Assembly (NCBI GenBank): GCA_017519045.1
Contig: JAFWTC010000003.1
Location: 1 to 36,399 of the forward strand
DNA from: Candidatus Methanomethylophilaceae archaeon
GTDB lineage: Archaea > Thermoplasmatota > Thermoplasmata > Methanomassiliicoccales > Methanomethylophilaceae
Direction: 5' to 3'
DNA length: 36,399 nt
In this document: piece after piece, positions 24,275-32,099 of the stretch
How positions within the stretch are numbered: position 1 is the stretch's first letter
Layout of the letters: each line of letters opens with the position of its first letter
Made by a program: the position numbers and the translations under genes
The notes under the pieces: generated by a model
Seen by the model: the letters and a program-made list of their open reading frames with translations, nothing else
What the model was told of the DNA's origin: nothing
Databases searched by the model: none

Positions 24275-24853
24275 TTACCGAGGCTGACCCGTGATGAGCC
24301 CTATGAGTTCTGACGGTCGTTCCGCCGAATAGTCGGACATGCCCATGTACAGTATGAGGTCGGACAGCTTCATGCCGTCCTCCCAGTGCATCACGTAGTT
24401 GCCTTCCGACGTGGTGCCGATCTTCGGCATCCTACGGTAGAGGATGGCGTGGCGCCCCTTGAACTGATGGTCGGTCGGTATCGTGAACACCCTCCACGGA
24501 TCCCCCCTCACGCCCTTCAGACGGTAGGCGTAAATCGGGACCAGGTGGGACCTGCAGCAATCGTCCAGCATCCTGTCGGCCTGCTCTATGAGGCGCTGGC
24601 TCTTGCTGAAATGCAACGTAGTGTCGGAGGAGCTCTTGACCTCTATGGGGAAGGAGAAGTCCCACCTGAGCGCCACCAGGTCGACTCCCAGGGAGCCTGC
24701 GGCGCGTATCACCAGGAAGGGCTCTAGCGGTATGCGCATGTACCCCGCGGTCTCCATGGAGCTGCAGGTCTTGACCATCTTGGAGACGGCCTTCTCCTCG
24801 CCTGCGAGGAGGGACTTGAGCTCCCTTTCGTAAACGTCTCCCGGCGCCGCCAT
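24275..24853 (-). CDS. Hjc-like nuclease (archaeal Holliday junction resolvase family)
   Basis: 192 residues to the TAA. The nuclease core is VYERELKSLL (Glu), AAGSLGVDLVALRWDFSFPIEVKSS (D...ExK) and TTLHFSKSQRLIEQ, as in the Hjc/archaeal resolvase fold, followed by an unrecognised C-terminal half. ATG 24853 is chosen because TTTATATATTTG (24873-24884) is centred 25 bp upstream; TTG 24874 and ATG 24865 are also in frame. One in-frame CGA occurs at 24319-24317 (SDYSAE-CGA-PSELIG), 14 codons before TAA 24275. If CGA is a stop in this genome, the protein ends at residue 178; otherwise this is the one CGA used as Arg in the window. The sequence cannot decide. Confidence 0.75.
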   Translation of the reverse strand: MAAPGDVYERELKSLLAGEEKAVSKMVKTCSSMETAGYMRIPLEPFLVIRAAGSLGVDLVALRWDFSFPIEVKSSSDTTLHFSKSQRLIEQADRMLDDCCRSHLVPIYAYRLKGVRGDPWRVFTIPTDHQFKGRHAILYRRMPKIGTTSEGNYVMHWEDGMKLSDLILYMGMSDYSAERPSELIGLITGQPR

Positions 24854-24872
24854 AGTCCGTTTCATCTCTATC

Positions 24873-24884
24873 AAATATATAAAG
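24873..24884 (-). promoter_or_regulatory. TATA box of the Hjc-like gene
   Basis: TTTATATATTTG on the minus strand, centred 25 bp before ATG 24853, is one of the clearest leaderless promoters here. Confidence 0.55.
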
Positions 24885-24912
24885 GAAGAGAAGGGGTGAC
24901 CGAAAGTGGGTT

Positions 24913-24926
24913 GGGGCCGGAGCCCC
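24913..24926 (-). terminator. Terminator hairpin after aspS
   Basis: GGGGC-CGGA-GCCCC stem-loop (24913-24926), 6 bp after the aspS stop on the minus strand, followed by AACCCACTTT. Confidence 0.5.
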
Positions 24927-24932
24927 GTCCCT

Positions 24933-26237
24933 TCAAGGCGAGAGCCTGCTGGGGTCCCTGGGGAAGAGGATGGCCTCCCTGATGTTCGGAAGGTCCAGCA
25001 TCTTCACCAGAAGCCTCTCGACGCCTATCCCCCATCCTCCGTGGGGAGGCATGCCGTACTTGAACGCGTCGAGGTAGAACTCGAAGTCCGCGGGGTCCAG
25101 GCCCTTCTTCTCCATCCTCGCGACCAGCTTGTCGTACCTGTGCTCCCTCTGGCCTCCGGAGGAGATCTCCTGGCCGCGGTAGTCCAGGTCGAACGAGAAC
25201 GAGTAGGGCGTGCCGTCCTTCTCCATGATGTAGAACGGCTTGGCCTCCTCCGGGTACTCGGCGATGAAGTAGAGGTCCGCGCCCTTGGCCGCCATGTGGT
25301 CGCCGACGATCTTCTCGCCCTCGGTCCCCAGGTCGTCGCCCTCCTTGAGGGGAAGCCCGGCCTCGTTGACTATCCTGAGGCACTCGGAGTAGGTGAGCAC
25401 GGGATACGGGCGGGACGGCACGGCTATATCCTTGCCGAGGACCGCGAGCTGCTTGGCGCCCCTCTCCTTCATGCCCCTGAGCACGCGGTCGATGATCTCC
25501 TCGATCATGGCCATGACCTGCTCCTCGTTCTCTATCCAGGACATCTCCCCGTCGAAGGAGATGAACTCGGTGACGTGGCGGTTGGTGTTGGAGCGCTCGG
25601 CGCGGAACGCAGGGGCGATCTCGTAGATGCGGTCCAGGCCGGTGCTCATGAGGATCTGCTTGTACAGCTGGGGCGACTGGGCAAGGTACGCCGGCCTGTC
25701 GAAGTACTGGATCTTGAAGAGCTCTGCGCCTCCCTCGGCGCCGGCGGCGGAGATCTTCGGGGTGAAGACCTGGGTGAACCCGCAGTCCCTCACCGCCTCC
25801 TCTATCAGTCCGACCATGATCGATTTCAGCTCGAATATCGCCCTGACCTCCGGCTTCCTGAGGTCCATGAACCTGTGGTTCAGGCGGGTGTCCATCTCGA
25901 CGTTGACCTTGTCGACCACTCCCATCGGGAGAGGGACGGCAGCTTCCGAGTAGATTTCAGCGGAGGTGGGTATGATCTCCAGCCCGAGCGCGGTCTGGCT
26001 GCTTTCCTTCACGTCCCCGGTGACGGAGACGACGGTCTCCCTGGGAAGCTTGGTGAGAAGCCCGAAGAGCTCGGGGTCGATCTTCTTCTTGGGCATGGTG
26101 ACCTGGATGGTCCCGAACCTGTCGCGGAGGGTGAGGAACGAGATTCCTCCCATGTTCCTGACGTCCTGGACCCATCCGCGAACGGTAGCGGTTCCGTCCT
26201 CCACCCTGACGCTCGAAGAGTCTCTTATCAATGGCAT
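24933..26237 (-). CDS. aspS: Aspartyl-tRNA synthetase (archaeal type)
   Basis: 434 residues. N-terminal OB anticodon-binding domain ([21 protein letters not shown]), then class II motifs: motif 1 around [13 protein letters not shown], flipping and Asp-binding regions [18 protein letters not shown] and [10 protein letters not shown], motif 2 [17 protein letters not shown], motif 3 [28 protein letters not shown]. It charges tRNA-Asp. At the place of the specificity Trp of Thermococcus AspRS there is Gln (GWVQ), so I cannot say whether it also charges tRNA-Asn. The promoter TATA (AAATACAG, 26258-26265) lies 25 bp upstream, in what would be gpmA coding sequence if CGA were Arg. TGA stop; no CGA in 434 codons. 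Confidence 0.96.
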   Translation of the reverse strand: MPLIRDSSSVRVEDGTATVRGWVQDVRNMGGISFLTLRDRFGTIQVTMPKKKIDPELFGLLTKLPRETVVSVTGDVKESSQTALGLEIIPTSAEIYSEAAVPLPMGVVDKVNVEMDTRLNHRFMDLRKPEVRAIFELKSIMVGLIEEAVRDCGFTQVFTPKISAAGAEGGAELFKIQYFDRPAYLAQSPQLYKQILMSTGLDRIYEIAPAFRAERSNTNRHVTEFISFDGEMSWIENEEQVMAMIEEIIDRVLRGMKERGAKQLAVLGKDIAVPSRPYPVLTYSECLRIVNEAGLPLKEGDDLGTEGEKIVGDHMAAKGADLYFIAEYPEEAKPFYIMEKDGTPYSFSFDLDYRGQEISSGGQREHRYDKLVARMEKKGLDPADFEFYLDAFKYGMPPHGGWGIGVERLLVKMLDLPNIREAILFPRDPSRLSP

Positions 26238-26257
26238 GAGCCGTGCGAATGGATAGG

Positions 26258-26265
26258 CTGTATTT
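26258..26265 (-). promoter_or_regulatory. TATA box of aspS
   Basis: AAATACAG on the minus strand, centred 25 bp before the aspS ATG, within the 46-bp gap that exists only if gpmA ends at its CGA. Confidence 0.5.
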
Positions 26266-26283
26266 GACGGTTGACACTCGAAA

Positions 26284-27039
26284 TCGCTTCGCCTTGCCCT
26301 GGTTCGTGACCGCGTCCATCTTCGCGGCCAAGGCGTCCTGGTCTCCCAGGTAGTACTTCCTGAGGAACCTCATGTCGCGGTCGAACTCGTAAACCAGCGG
26401 AACCCCGGTCGGGATGTTCACGCCTACTATCTCCTCGGGGGCCATGCCCTCGAACATCATCACCAGGGCGCGCAGGGAGTTCCCGTGGGCGGCTATTAAC
26501 ACCCTGTCCCCGGCCAGCATGCGGGGCTTGATCTCGACGTCGAAGTACGGCTTCACGCGGCGGACGGTGGTCTCCAGGCTCTCGGTGAGGGGGAGGTCGT
26601 CCTTGCTGACGTTCCTGTAGGCGTCCTGGAGCGCAGGGCTGCGGGCGTCGTCCTCGCACAGGGACGGGGGGCAGACGTCGTAGGAGCGCCTCCACAGCTT
26701 CACCTGGTCCTCGCCGTACTTGGCGGCCGTCTCGGACTTGTTTAGCCCCTGCAGCGCGCCGTAGTGGCGCTCATTGAGCCTCCAGGTCTTGATCACTGGG
26801 AGCCACTCCCTGTCCATGGATTCCAGCGCTAGGTTCAAGGTGTGGATGGCGCGCTTGAGATAGGAGGTGTAGCAGACGTCGAAGTCGAAGCCCCCCTCCT
26901 TCAGGATCCTCCCGGCGGCCCGGGCCTCTTCCCTTCCCTTCCCGGTGAGGTCCACGTCGGTCCATCCGGTGAAGAGGTTGAGTTCGTTCCATTCGCTCTG
27001 GCCGTGGCGCAGGAGCACGAGTCTGAGAGTATCCGACAT
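26284..27039 (-). CDS. gpmA: 2,3-bisphosphoglycerate-dependent phosphoglycerate mutase, ends at a CGA codon
   Basis: 251 residues, matching the usual 250 for this family. [21 protein letters not shown] (phospho-His), [45 protein letters not shown] (second His), [22 protein letters not shown] and the terminal VTNQGKAK. It interconverts 2- and 3-phosphoglycerate. The codon after GKAK is CGA (26286-26284), with another in-frame CGA two codons on (26280-26278); as Arg, the frame would run a further 109 codons through the aspS promoter and gene. ATG 27039 (MSDTLRL) is preferred over ATG 27054, whose second codon is CGA. It follows the phosphopantetheinyl transferase gene closely. Confidence 0.92.
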
Positions 27040-27053
27040 CCGTTCGCCTCGCA

Positions 27054-27707
27054 TCGGCGATTACGGTCGCCCGATATAAGAGTCGCCATGGCGTCCGCGT
27101 CCATCAGTTCGAATGCCGGGTCCCCGGGATCACCGGCGGCGCAGACGGACGCCCTGTATCCGACGGGGGCAGCCAGCTCCCTTATGCGGTACGGACGGGG
27201 AAGCCAGACATCCGAAATGCCGCCGTCGCGGACCACGCGGAACGACTCCGGGGGGATCGACATCCCCAGGCCGACGGCCTTCATGTAGCTCTCCTTGGCC
27301 GTCCACATCCTGCAGAAGAGCGCCTCCCTCTCCCCTTCCGGCATGCGGGAGAAGACCTCTCTCTCCTCAGGCATGGCGACCGCCGCGAGAAGGTCCAGGT
27401 TCTCCCCCTCGGCCTCGATGTCGATGCCGACCGGGACGTCCGCCACCGCGCATGCGACGTATCTCCCGGAGTGGGAGACGTTGAAATGGACCTTGTCTCC
27501 GACCGCGCGGGGCTTGCCGTTGGGGTCCACCCTCACCACGGCGTCGTAGGTCATCGAGATCCAGCCCATGAACAGCCCCGCCACGGCGGAGAGGCGGCGG
27601 TCCCTCTCGAACAGGAAGGAGGAGGCCAGCTTGGCCCTCTCCTCCGAGAGCGCGGACATCGCCAGCCCGATGTCGACGCCGTACGCGTCGGCGATCATGC
27701 ACCTCAT
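27054..27707 (-). CDS. 4'-phosphopantetheinyl transferase (Sfp type), ends at a CGA codon
   Basis: 217 residues. Motifs: [36 protein letters not shown] (Mg-binding GIDIE), and [19 protein letters not shown] (WxxKExxxK). It transfers 4'-phosphopantetheine from CoA to a carrier protein; no carrier or synthetase gene is in the window. ATG 27707 has GTGATC upstream, spanning the dehydrogenase stop; GTG 27716 and ATG 27698 are alternatives. The protein ends TLISGDRNR, then CGA 27056-27054, whose A starts an ATG (CGATG), the analogue of TGATG. As Arg, the frame would run another 51 codons antiframe through gpmA. No other CGA in the frame. Confidence 0.88.
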
Positions 27708-27712
27708 GGCGA

Positions 27713-28696
27713 TCACGCGAGGCGGAACGGGACCTCGGACCCCTCTTCCAGCGCCTTCATTGACTTGAAGCAATTGCGGACCATGTCGCTGATCGCCCTG
27801 TCGTAGTAGAACGCCATGTGGTGCGTCAGCAGGACGTCGGGCCGCGAGCGGAGCCTCTCCATGACGTGGCCGCTCATGTCCATGCCCCTGCAGTCGTTGT
27901 AGTAGTAGCCGAACTCGTCCTCGATGACGTCGAGGGCGGCACCGCCTATCGCTCCCCTGTCTAGCGCGTCCAGCAGGGCCTCCGTGTCGACCAGAGGGCC
28001 CCTGGCGGTGTTGACCAGGATGGAGTCCCTCTTCATCAGCGAGAGCTCCCTCGCGCCGATTATGTGGTGGGTGGCCTCGTTGTGCTCCAGATGCAGGGAC
28101 GCCACGTCGCTTGCCGAGAGCAGTTCGTCCAGGCTCACGCGCTCCCCCAGCCTGTCGGCCTCCGGGGACGGGCTGCGGTTGTAATAGAGGACCTTGCACC
28201 CGAACCCGGACAGGTCCCTCATGACCGTCTTGCCGATCGCGCCCGCGCCTATTATCCCGACAGTCAGGTCGCACAGCTGCCTTCCCATGAGCCCTTCCAG
28301 CCTGAAGTCATCGACGGCGTTGCGCTCCTGGATGCGCTTGAGTTTCCTGACCGCGGCCAGCATCATCATGACCGTGTACTCGGCGACCCCGTCCGAGCTG
28401 TAGGTGACGTGGGAGACGGCCATACCTATGCTCCTGGCGTGGCCGATGTCTATGTGGTTGTAGCCGATGGTGCGGGTGCAGATCATCCTCACCCCCAGCT
28501 CCTTGTACCTGTCCATCATCTCCGCGGTTATCACCGTCGTGATGATCGAGACGAAATCGCTGCCCTTCACGAGGTTGCAATTGTCCATGGTGGGGGATTC
28601 CTCGGTGAAGCCTAGCTCCATGCCGAATTCCTCAGCATACCTCACGAAAAGCTCCTCCTCGTCGAACCTACGGCAGTTGAACACGAACACCTTCAT
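27713..28696 (-). CDS. D-isomer-specific 2-hydroxyacid dehydrogenase (D-lactate dehydrogenase/VanH-like)
   Basis: 327 residues. Substrate domain ICTRTIGYNHIDIGHARSIG, NAD-binding VGIIGAGAIGKTVMRDLSGFG (GxGxxG), catalytic Arg in VNTARGPLVDTEAL, Glu in LDVIEDE and His in VLLTHHMAFYY. It reduces a 2-oxoacid to the D-2-hydroxyacid, or the reverse, with NAD(H). Shine-Dalgarno GGTGA lies 8 nt before ATG 28696, and a TATA (CTAAATAG) near 28732. Its TGA overlaps the possible GTG of the phosphopantetheinyl transferase gene, so the two are coupled. No CGA in 327 codons. Confidence 0.92.
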   Translation of the reverse strand: MKVFVFNCRRFDEEELFVRYAEEFGMELGFTEESPTMDNCNLVKGSDFVSIITTVITAEMMDRYKELGVRMICTRTIGYNHIDIGHARSIGMAVSHVTYSSDGVAEYTVMMMLAAVRKLKRIQERNAVDDFRLEGLMGRQLCDLTVGIIGAGAIGKTVMRDLSGFGCKVLYYNRSPSPEADRLGERVSLDELLSASDVASLHLEHNEATHHIIGARELSLMKRDSILVNTARGPLVDTEALLDALDRGAIGGAALDVIEDEFGYYYNDCRGMDMSGHVMERLRSRPDVLLTHHMAFYYDRAISDMVRNCFKSMKALEEGSEVPFRLA

Positions 28697-28828
28697 GCCC
28701 TGGTCACCGGAACCTCGGAGATTCGGATACTATTTAGCAATGACTACGAAAGCCGGATCCGAGTGTCACTCCGCATTGTAGTTATACAAGATGCCTGTAC
28801 GACGCGCGTGGCTGGAAAGGCGACGTCG

Positions 28829-29701
28829 ATGGCGGCGGTGGCGTCATGCGCCGTGATATGGGGAATGATAGGCATCTGCACCGACAGGCTGGCCGGCGCC
28901 GGCATGGACTCGGTCCAGATCAACGCCGTCAGGGCCCTGATTTGCCTTCTAGCCATGTGCGTCGCGGCGGCGCTCTTCGACAGGAAGGCCTTCAAGATAG
29001 ACCTCCGCGGACTTCTCCTGGTGGTTCCCGCCGCCCTCACAAAGGTGTTCATGGACGTCCTCTACATCCAGGCGCAGACCATGGTCGGGTTCTCCGCGGC
29101 GGGAGTCCTCCTGAGCACCAACTGCTACTTCGCCCTCGCCATCTCCTACCTCTTCTTCAGGGACCGCATACCCGCCCGCAGGATCGTCGCGGCCGTCATC
29201 GGATCCGCCGGCTGCGCCCTCGCCGTAGGCATAATGACGGGCGTCGGCGAGGTCAGCATGATCGGCATAGCGATCGGCCTCGGAGCGGGGTTCGGCGAGG
29301 CCCTGCACGCCGCCACGTTCAAGCTCGTCATGGACAGGGGCCACAGCGAGATGACCGCCCTCCTCTACGTGTTCGTCCTCAGCACCGCCATCCTGATCCC
29401 GTTCTCGGACCCCGTGGGGACGGCGGAGATCATGTTCTCCGACACCTCGGTGCTGGCCGCCTCGCTGGCGATAGGCCTTGTGTTCACCGCCCTCCCGTAC
29501 TACCTGTACTCCAAGGGCCTCAAGGGCCTGGACATAGGGACGGTTTCGATTATCATGTTCCTGGAGACGGCCACGGCCTCCATCATAGGCCCCGTCCTCT
29601 TCGGGGAGACGGCCACAATATTCTCCGCCCTGGGCGTGGCGATGATATTCCTGTCCGTCGTGATCCTGAACGCCGGAACGGGGAAAACGGATAAGGGACG
29701 A
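28829..29701 (+). CDS. EamA/DMT family transporter, ends at a CGA codon
   Basis: 290 residues with about ten membrane helices in two EamA halves (MAAVASCAVIWGMIGICTD to IMTGVG; SMIGIAIGLGAGFGEALH to VVILNAGTG). Motifs SAAGVLLSTNCYFALAISYLFFRDRI and ETATASIIGPVLFGE are typical of drug/metabolite transporters. Substrate unknown. The start is uncertain: ATG 28829 suits the first helix; GTG 28808, with TTATAC 25 bp upstream, or GTG 28763 are alternatives. After the last helix come NAGTGKTDKG and CGA 29699-29701. As Arg, the frame would go on 111 codons out of frame through the Dus gene with many Arg codons, including several CGA. No CGA inside the transporter. Confidence 0.85.
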
Positions 29702-29717
29702 CGGCATCGCCCGACGC

Positions 29718-30734
29718 ATGTGGAGGATAGGCGACATAGCCGTCGACGGACGCGTGGCCCTCGGCCCGATGTCGGGTTTCACGTTCCCCAGCTACAGGGA
29801 CTTCATGAAGCCCTTCGGCGTCGCCGTCTCGTTCACCGAGATGACCTCCTGCATGGGCGTGATCCACGACAGCGAACGCACCGCGTCCATGTACCTGGAT
29901 TTCAAGGGAAACCGCCCCATCGGCCTCCAGCTCTTCGGCGGAGATCCGGAAAGCCTGGCGGAGGCCTCGGCCAAGGCCTTGAAGACGAACCCCGGGATCG
30001 ACTTCATAGACGTCAACATGGGATGCCCGGTCCCTAAGGTCCTCCGCAGCCGCTCCGGGTCCGCCCTGATGGAGGATCCCGCGAGATGCGGGGAGATAGT
30101 GAAGGCGGTCAAGAGGAGGACCGGGATCCCGGTCACCGTCAAGACCCGCCTGGGCAAGAGCATGGAATCGATCAACTTCCGTGACGTGCTGGACAACGTC
30201 ATCTCCGCCGGCGCCGACGCCGTCACGCTCCATGCCAGGACCGTGAAGGAAGGATACTCCGGGACCCCGCATTTCGATCTGGCGGAATCGCTTCAATCCG
30301 AGATCCCCGTCCCGCTGATAATCTCAGGTAACATCTTCTCCCTGGACGACGCCGTATCCGCCGTCAGGACCACCGGGGCCAAAGGCGTCATGGTCGCCCG
30401 CGGAGGCATAGGGAACCCGTACCTCGTCACCCAGATCGACACCTGGTTCCGCGAGGGCAGGAGGCTCCCGGACCCCACGGTCTCCGACCAGATAAGATGG
30501 TGCAGGGAGCTCTCCGACGCCGTAATAGAAGAGAAGGGGGAGGAGATCGGCGTCAGGAAGCTCCGGAGCATCGCCCCGAAGTTCGTGTCCGGGTGCAGGA
30601 TGTGCAACGCGTACCGCCGCATCCTGGCCACGGAGCCGGAGACCCGGGAGGACCTCTTCAGGATCCTGGACGTGATAGAGGAGAGGATGGGCTCGCAGAA
30701 GGCACGTGTAGCGTGCGAGCACAGGGAGGATTGA
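29718..30734 (+). CDS. tRNA-dihydrouridine synthase family protein
   Basis: 338 residues of the DusB/Dus TIM-barrel family: VALGPMSGFTFPSYRDFM (FMN), IGLQLFGGDPESLAEA, IDVNMGCPVPKVLRSRSGSAL with the catalytic Cys, VTVKTRLGKS, VTLHARTVKEGYSG, LIISGNIFSLDDA and GVMVARGGIGNPYL for FMN phosphate. It reduces uridines in tRNA to dihydrouridine with NADPH. The start lies 16 nt after the transporter's CGA; no clear Shine-Dalgarno. It ends in TGA. No CGA in 338 codons. Confidence 0.93.
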   Translation: MWRIGDIAVDGRVALGPMSGFTFPSYRDFMKPFGVAVSFTEMTSCMGVIHDSERTASMYLDFKGNRPIGLQLFGGDPESLAEASAKALKTNPGIDFIDVNMGCPVPKVLRSRSGSALMEDPARCGEIVKAVKRRTGIPVTVKTRLGKSMESINFRDVLDNVISAGADAVTLHARTVKEGYSGTPHFDLAESLQSEIPVPLIISGNIFSLDDAVSAVRTTGAKGVMVARGGIGNPYLVTQIDTWFREGRRLPDPTVSDQIRWCRELSDAVIEEKGEEIGVRKLRSIAPKFVSGCRMCNAYRRILATEPETREDLFRILDVIEERMGSQKARVACEHRED

Positions 30735-30819
30735 AAAGGGCAGGAGCCGAAGGGTTTTCCGGCAGGGGGCCCCGAGGGGAAAAGAGGAGCCGCCCGGAGG
30801 CGACCCCCGCCGTTCGGAA
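30735..30819. terminator. Convergent intergenic region with hairpins
   Basis: Between dus (+) and the vor gamma gene (-). GCCGCC-CGGA-GGCGAC (about 30791-30806) forms a stem with one mismatch and, on the minus strand, is followed by CCTCTTTTCC, a likely terminator of the vor operon. Confidence 0.45.
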
Positions 30820-31353
30820 TCAGCTCTCCATTCCGAGCCTGATGGCCTTCCTGTTGCTGTCGATCAGGGCGGCCTTCTTGGGAGGGATGCTCTTCTGGAG
30901 CCCCTTGTCCAGGTTCTCCTCCGAGCAGAACCCGGTCTCCTTGAACATCCTTCCGAGGATGACCATGTTGGCCGCGCCCTTGAGCCCGTTGGACTCCGCG
31001 ATGCCGGAGGCGTCCAGGTACACCGCCTTGACGTCCGTGCGGGACACCTTCTTGGCTATTATGGAGCTGTCCACGATGATCAGCCCGCCGGGCATCACGT
31101 CGTTCTCGAACTTCTCCAGCGAGGGGAGGTTCATGGCCACCAGCACGTCGGGGGTGACCACCAGCGGGGACCCGATGGCGCGGTCCGAGAGGCAGACGCT
31201 GCAGTTGGCGGTCCCTCCGCGCATCTCCGGCCCGTAGGACGGGAGCCAGGAGACCTCCGAGCCCTCCATCATCCCCGCGTAGGCGATGACCTTGCCGGTG
31301 AACAGGATCCCCTGCCCGCCGAACCCGGCCAGCAGAATGTTGAGGTCGGTCAC
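30820..31353 (-). CDS. 2-oxoacid:ferredoxin oxidoreductase, gamma subunit
   Basis: 177 residues of the POR/VOR/KOR gamma domain: NILLAGFGGQGILFTGKVIAYAGM, VSWLPSYGPEMRGGTANCSVCLS, VLVAMNLPSLEKFENDVMPGGLIIVDSS, and MFKETGFCSEENLDKGL. The start is GTG 31353, overlapping the beta stop (GTGA); the much longer in-frame ORF upstream is an antiframe reading of the beta gene. It closes the delta-alpha-beta-gamma operon and ends in TGA. It completes the heterotetramer that oxidises branched or other 2-oxoacids to acyl-CoA, or reductively carboxylates acyl-CoA, with ferredoxin. Confidence 0.92.
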   Translation of the reverse strand: MTDLNILLAGFGGQGILFTGKVIAYAGMMEGSEVSWLPSYGPEMRGGTANCSVCLSDRAIGSPLVVTPDVLVAMNLPSLEKFENDVMPGGLIIVDSSIIAKKVSRTDVKAVYLDASGIAESNGLKGAANMVILGRMFKETGFCSEENLDKGLQKSIPPKKAALIDSNRKAIRLGMES

Positions 31354-32099
31354 TGGCCTCCCTCCCCGACGTCCTTGTAGACTCCGAGCGGGTAGTACGG
31401 GAGCATGTTGTCCCTTAGCCACTGGATGGCGTCCTTCGGGGACATCCCCCAGTTGGTCGGGCACGTGGAGACGACCTCGATGATGCAATACCCCTTCCCG
31501 GCCATCTGGTACTCGAACGCCTTCTTGATGGCCCTCTTGGCCTCCTTGACGTTCTTCACGCAGTCGACGGTGACCCTCTGTGCCAGCGCCACGCCGTCCA
31601 AAGAGGACAGGAGCTCGCACACCCTGATGGGGTTCCCGGCGGTCTTGACGTCCCTTCCGTACGGGGTGGTCTGGGTGACCTGCCCGGGCAGGGTGGTGGG
31701 CGCCATCTGGCCCCCGGTCATCCCGTAAATGGCGTTGTTGATAAACACGGCGACGATGTTCTCCCCCCTGGCCGCGGCGTGGACGGTCTCGCCCATGCCT
31801 ATCGCGGCGAGATCCCCGTCGCCCTGGTACGTGAAGACCACGTCCTCGGGCCTGGCCCTCTTCACTCCGGTGGCGACCGCAGGCGCGCGTCCGTGGGGGG
31901 CCTGCACCATGTCGCATCCGAAGTAGTTGTACGTGAACACCGAGCATCCGACCGAGGCGACCCCCACGGTCCTTCCCTCGATCCCGAGCTCGTCGATGAC
32001 CTCGGCGACGAGCCTGTGCACTATCCCGTGGGTGCACCCGGGGCAGTAGTGCAGCGGCACGTCCAGCAGCGCGTGGGGCCTCTCCCCCTTCACGGTCAT
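31350..32099 (-). CDS. 2-oxoacid:ferredoxin oxidoreductase, beta subunit (thiamine diphosphate binding, VorA-like)
   Basis: 249 residues. HYCPGCTHGIVHRLVAEVIDELG (CPGC), GVASVGCSVFTYNYFGCD, PAVATGVKRARPEDVVFTYQGDGDLAAIGM (TPP motif GDGD...), NNAIYGMTGGQMAPTTLPGQ and GKGYCIIEVVSTCPTNWGMSP. It binds TPP and an Fe-S cluster in the VOR/KOR complex. It resembles the VorA type of methanogens more than KorB. ATG 32099 overlaps the alpha stop (ATGA), and its own TGA overlaps the gamma GTG. Confidence 0.93.
   Translation of the reverse strand: MTVKGERPHALLDVPLHYCPGCTHGIVHRLVAEVIDELGIEGRTVGVASVGCSVFTYNYFGCDMVQAPHGRAPAVATGVKRARPEDVVFTYQGDGDLAAIGMGETVHAAARGENIVAVFINNAIYGMTGGQMAPTTLPGQVTQTTPYGRDVKTAGNPIRVCELLSSLDGVALAQRVTVDCVKNVKEAKRAIKKAFEYQMAGKGYCIIEVVSTCPTNWGMSPKDAIQWLRDNMLPYYPLGVYKDVGEGGQ

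Noticed and set aside
25957-27039. A 360-residue phosphoglycerate mutase
   Set aside because: The family is about 250 residues; the rest reads through the aspS promoter and gene in another frame.
1136-29701. Sequencing indels as the cause of the missing stops
   Set aside because: An indel is conceivable at 22991-22995 (G5), but the other sites lack homopolymers, and an indel would not put CGA exactly at each expected end. T-to-C base error at seven sites is also unlikely.
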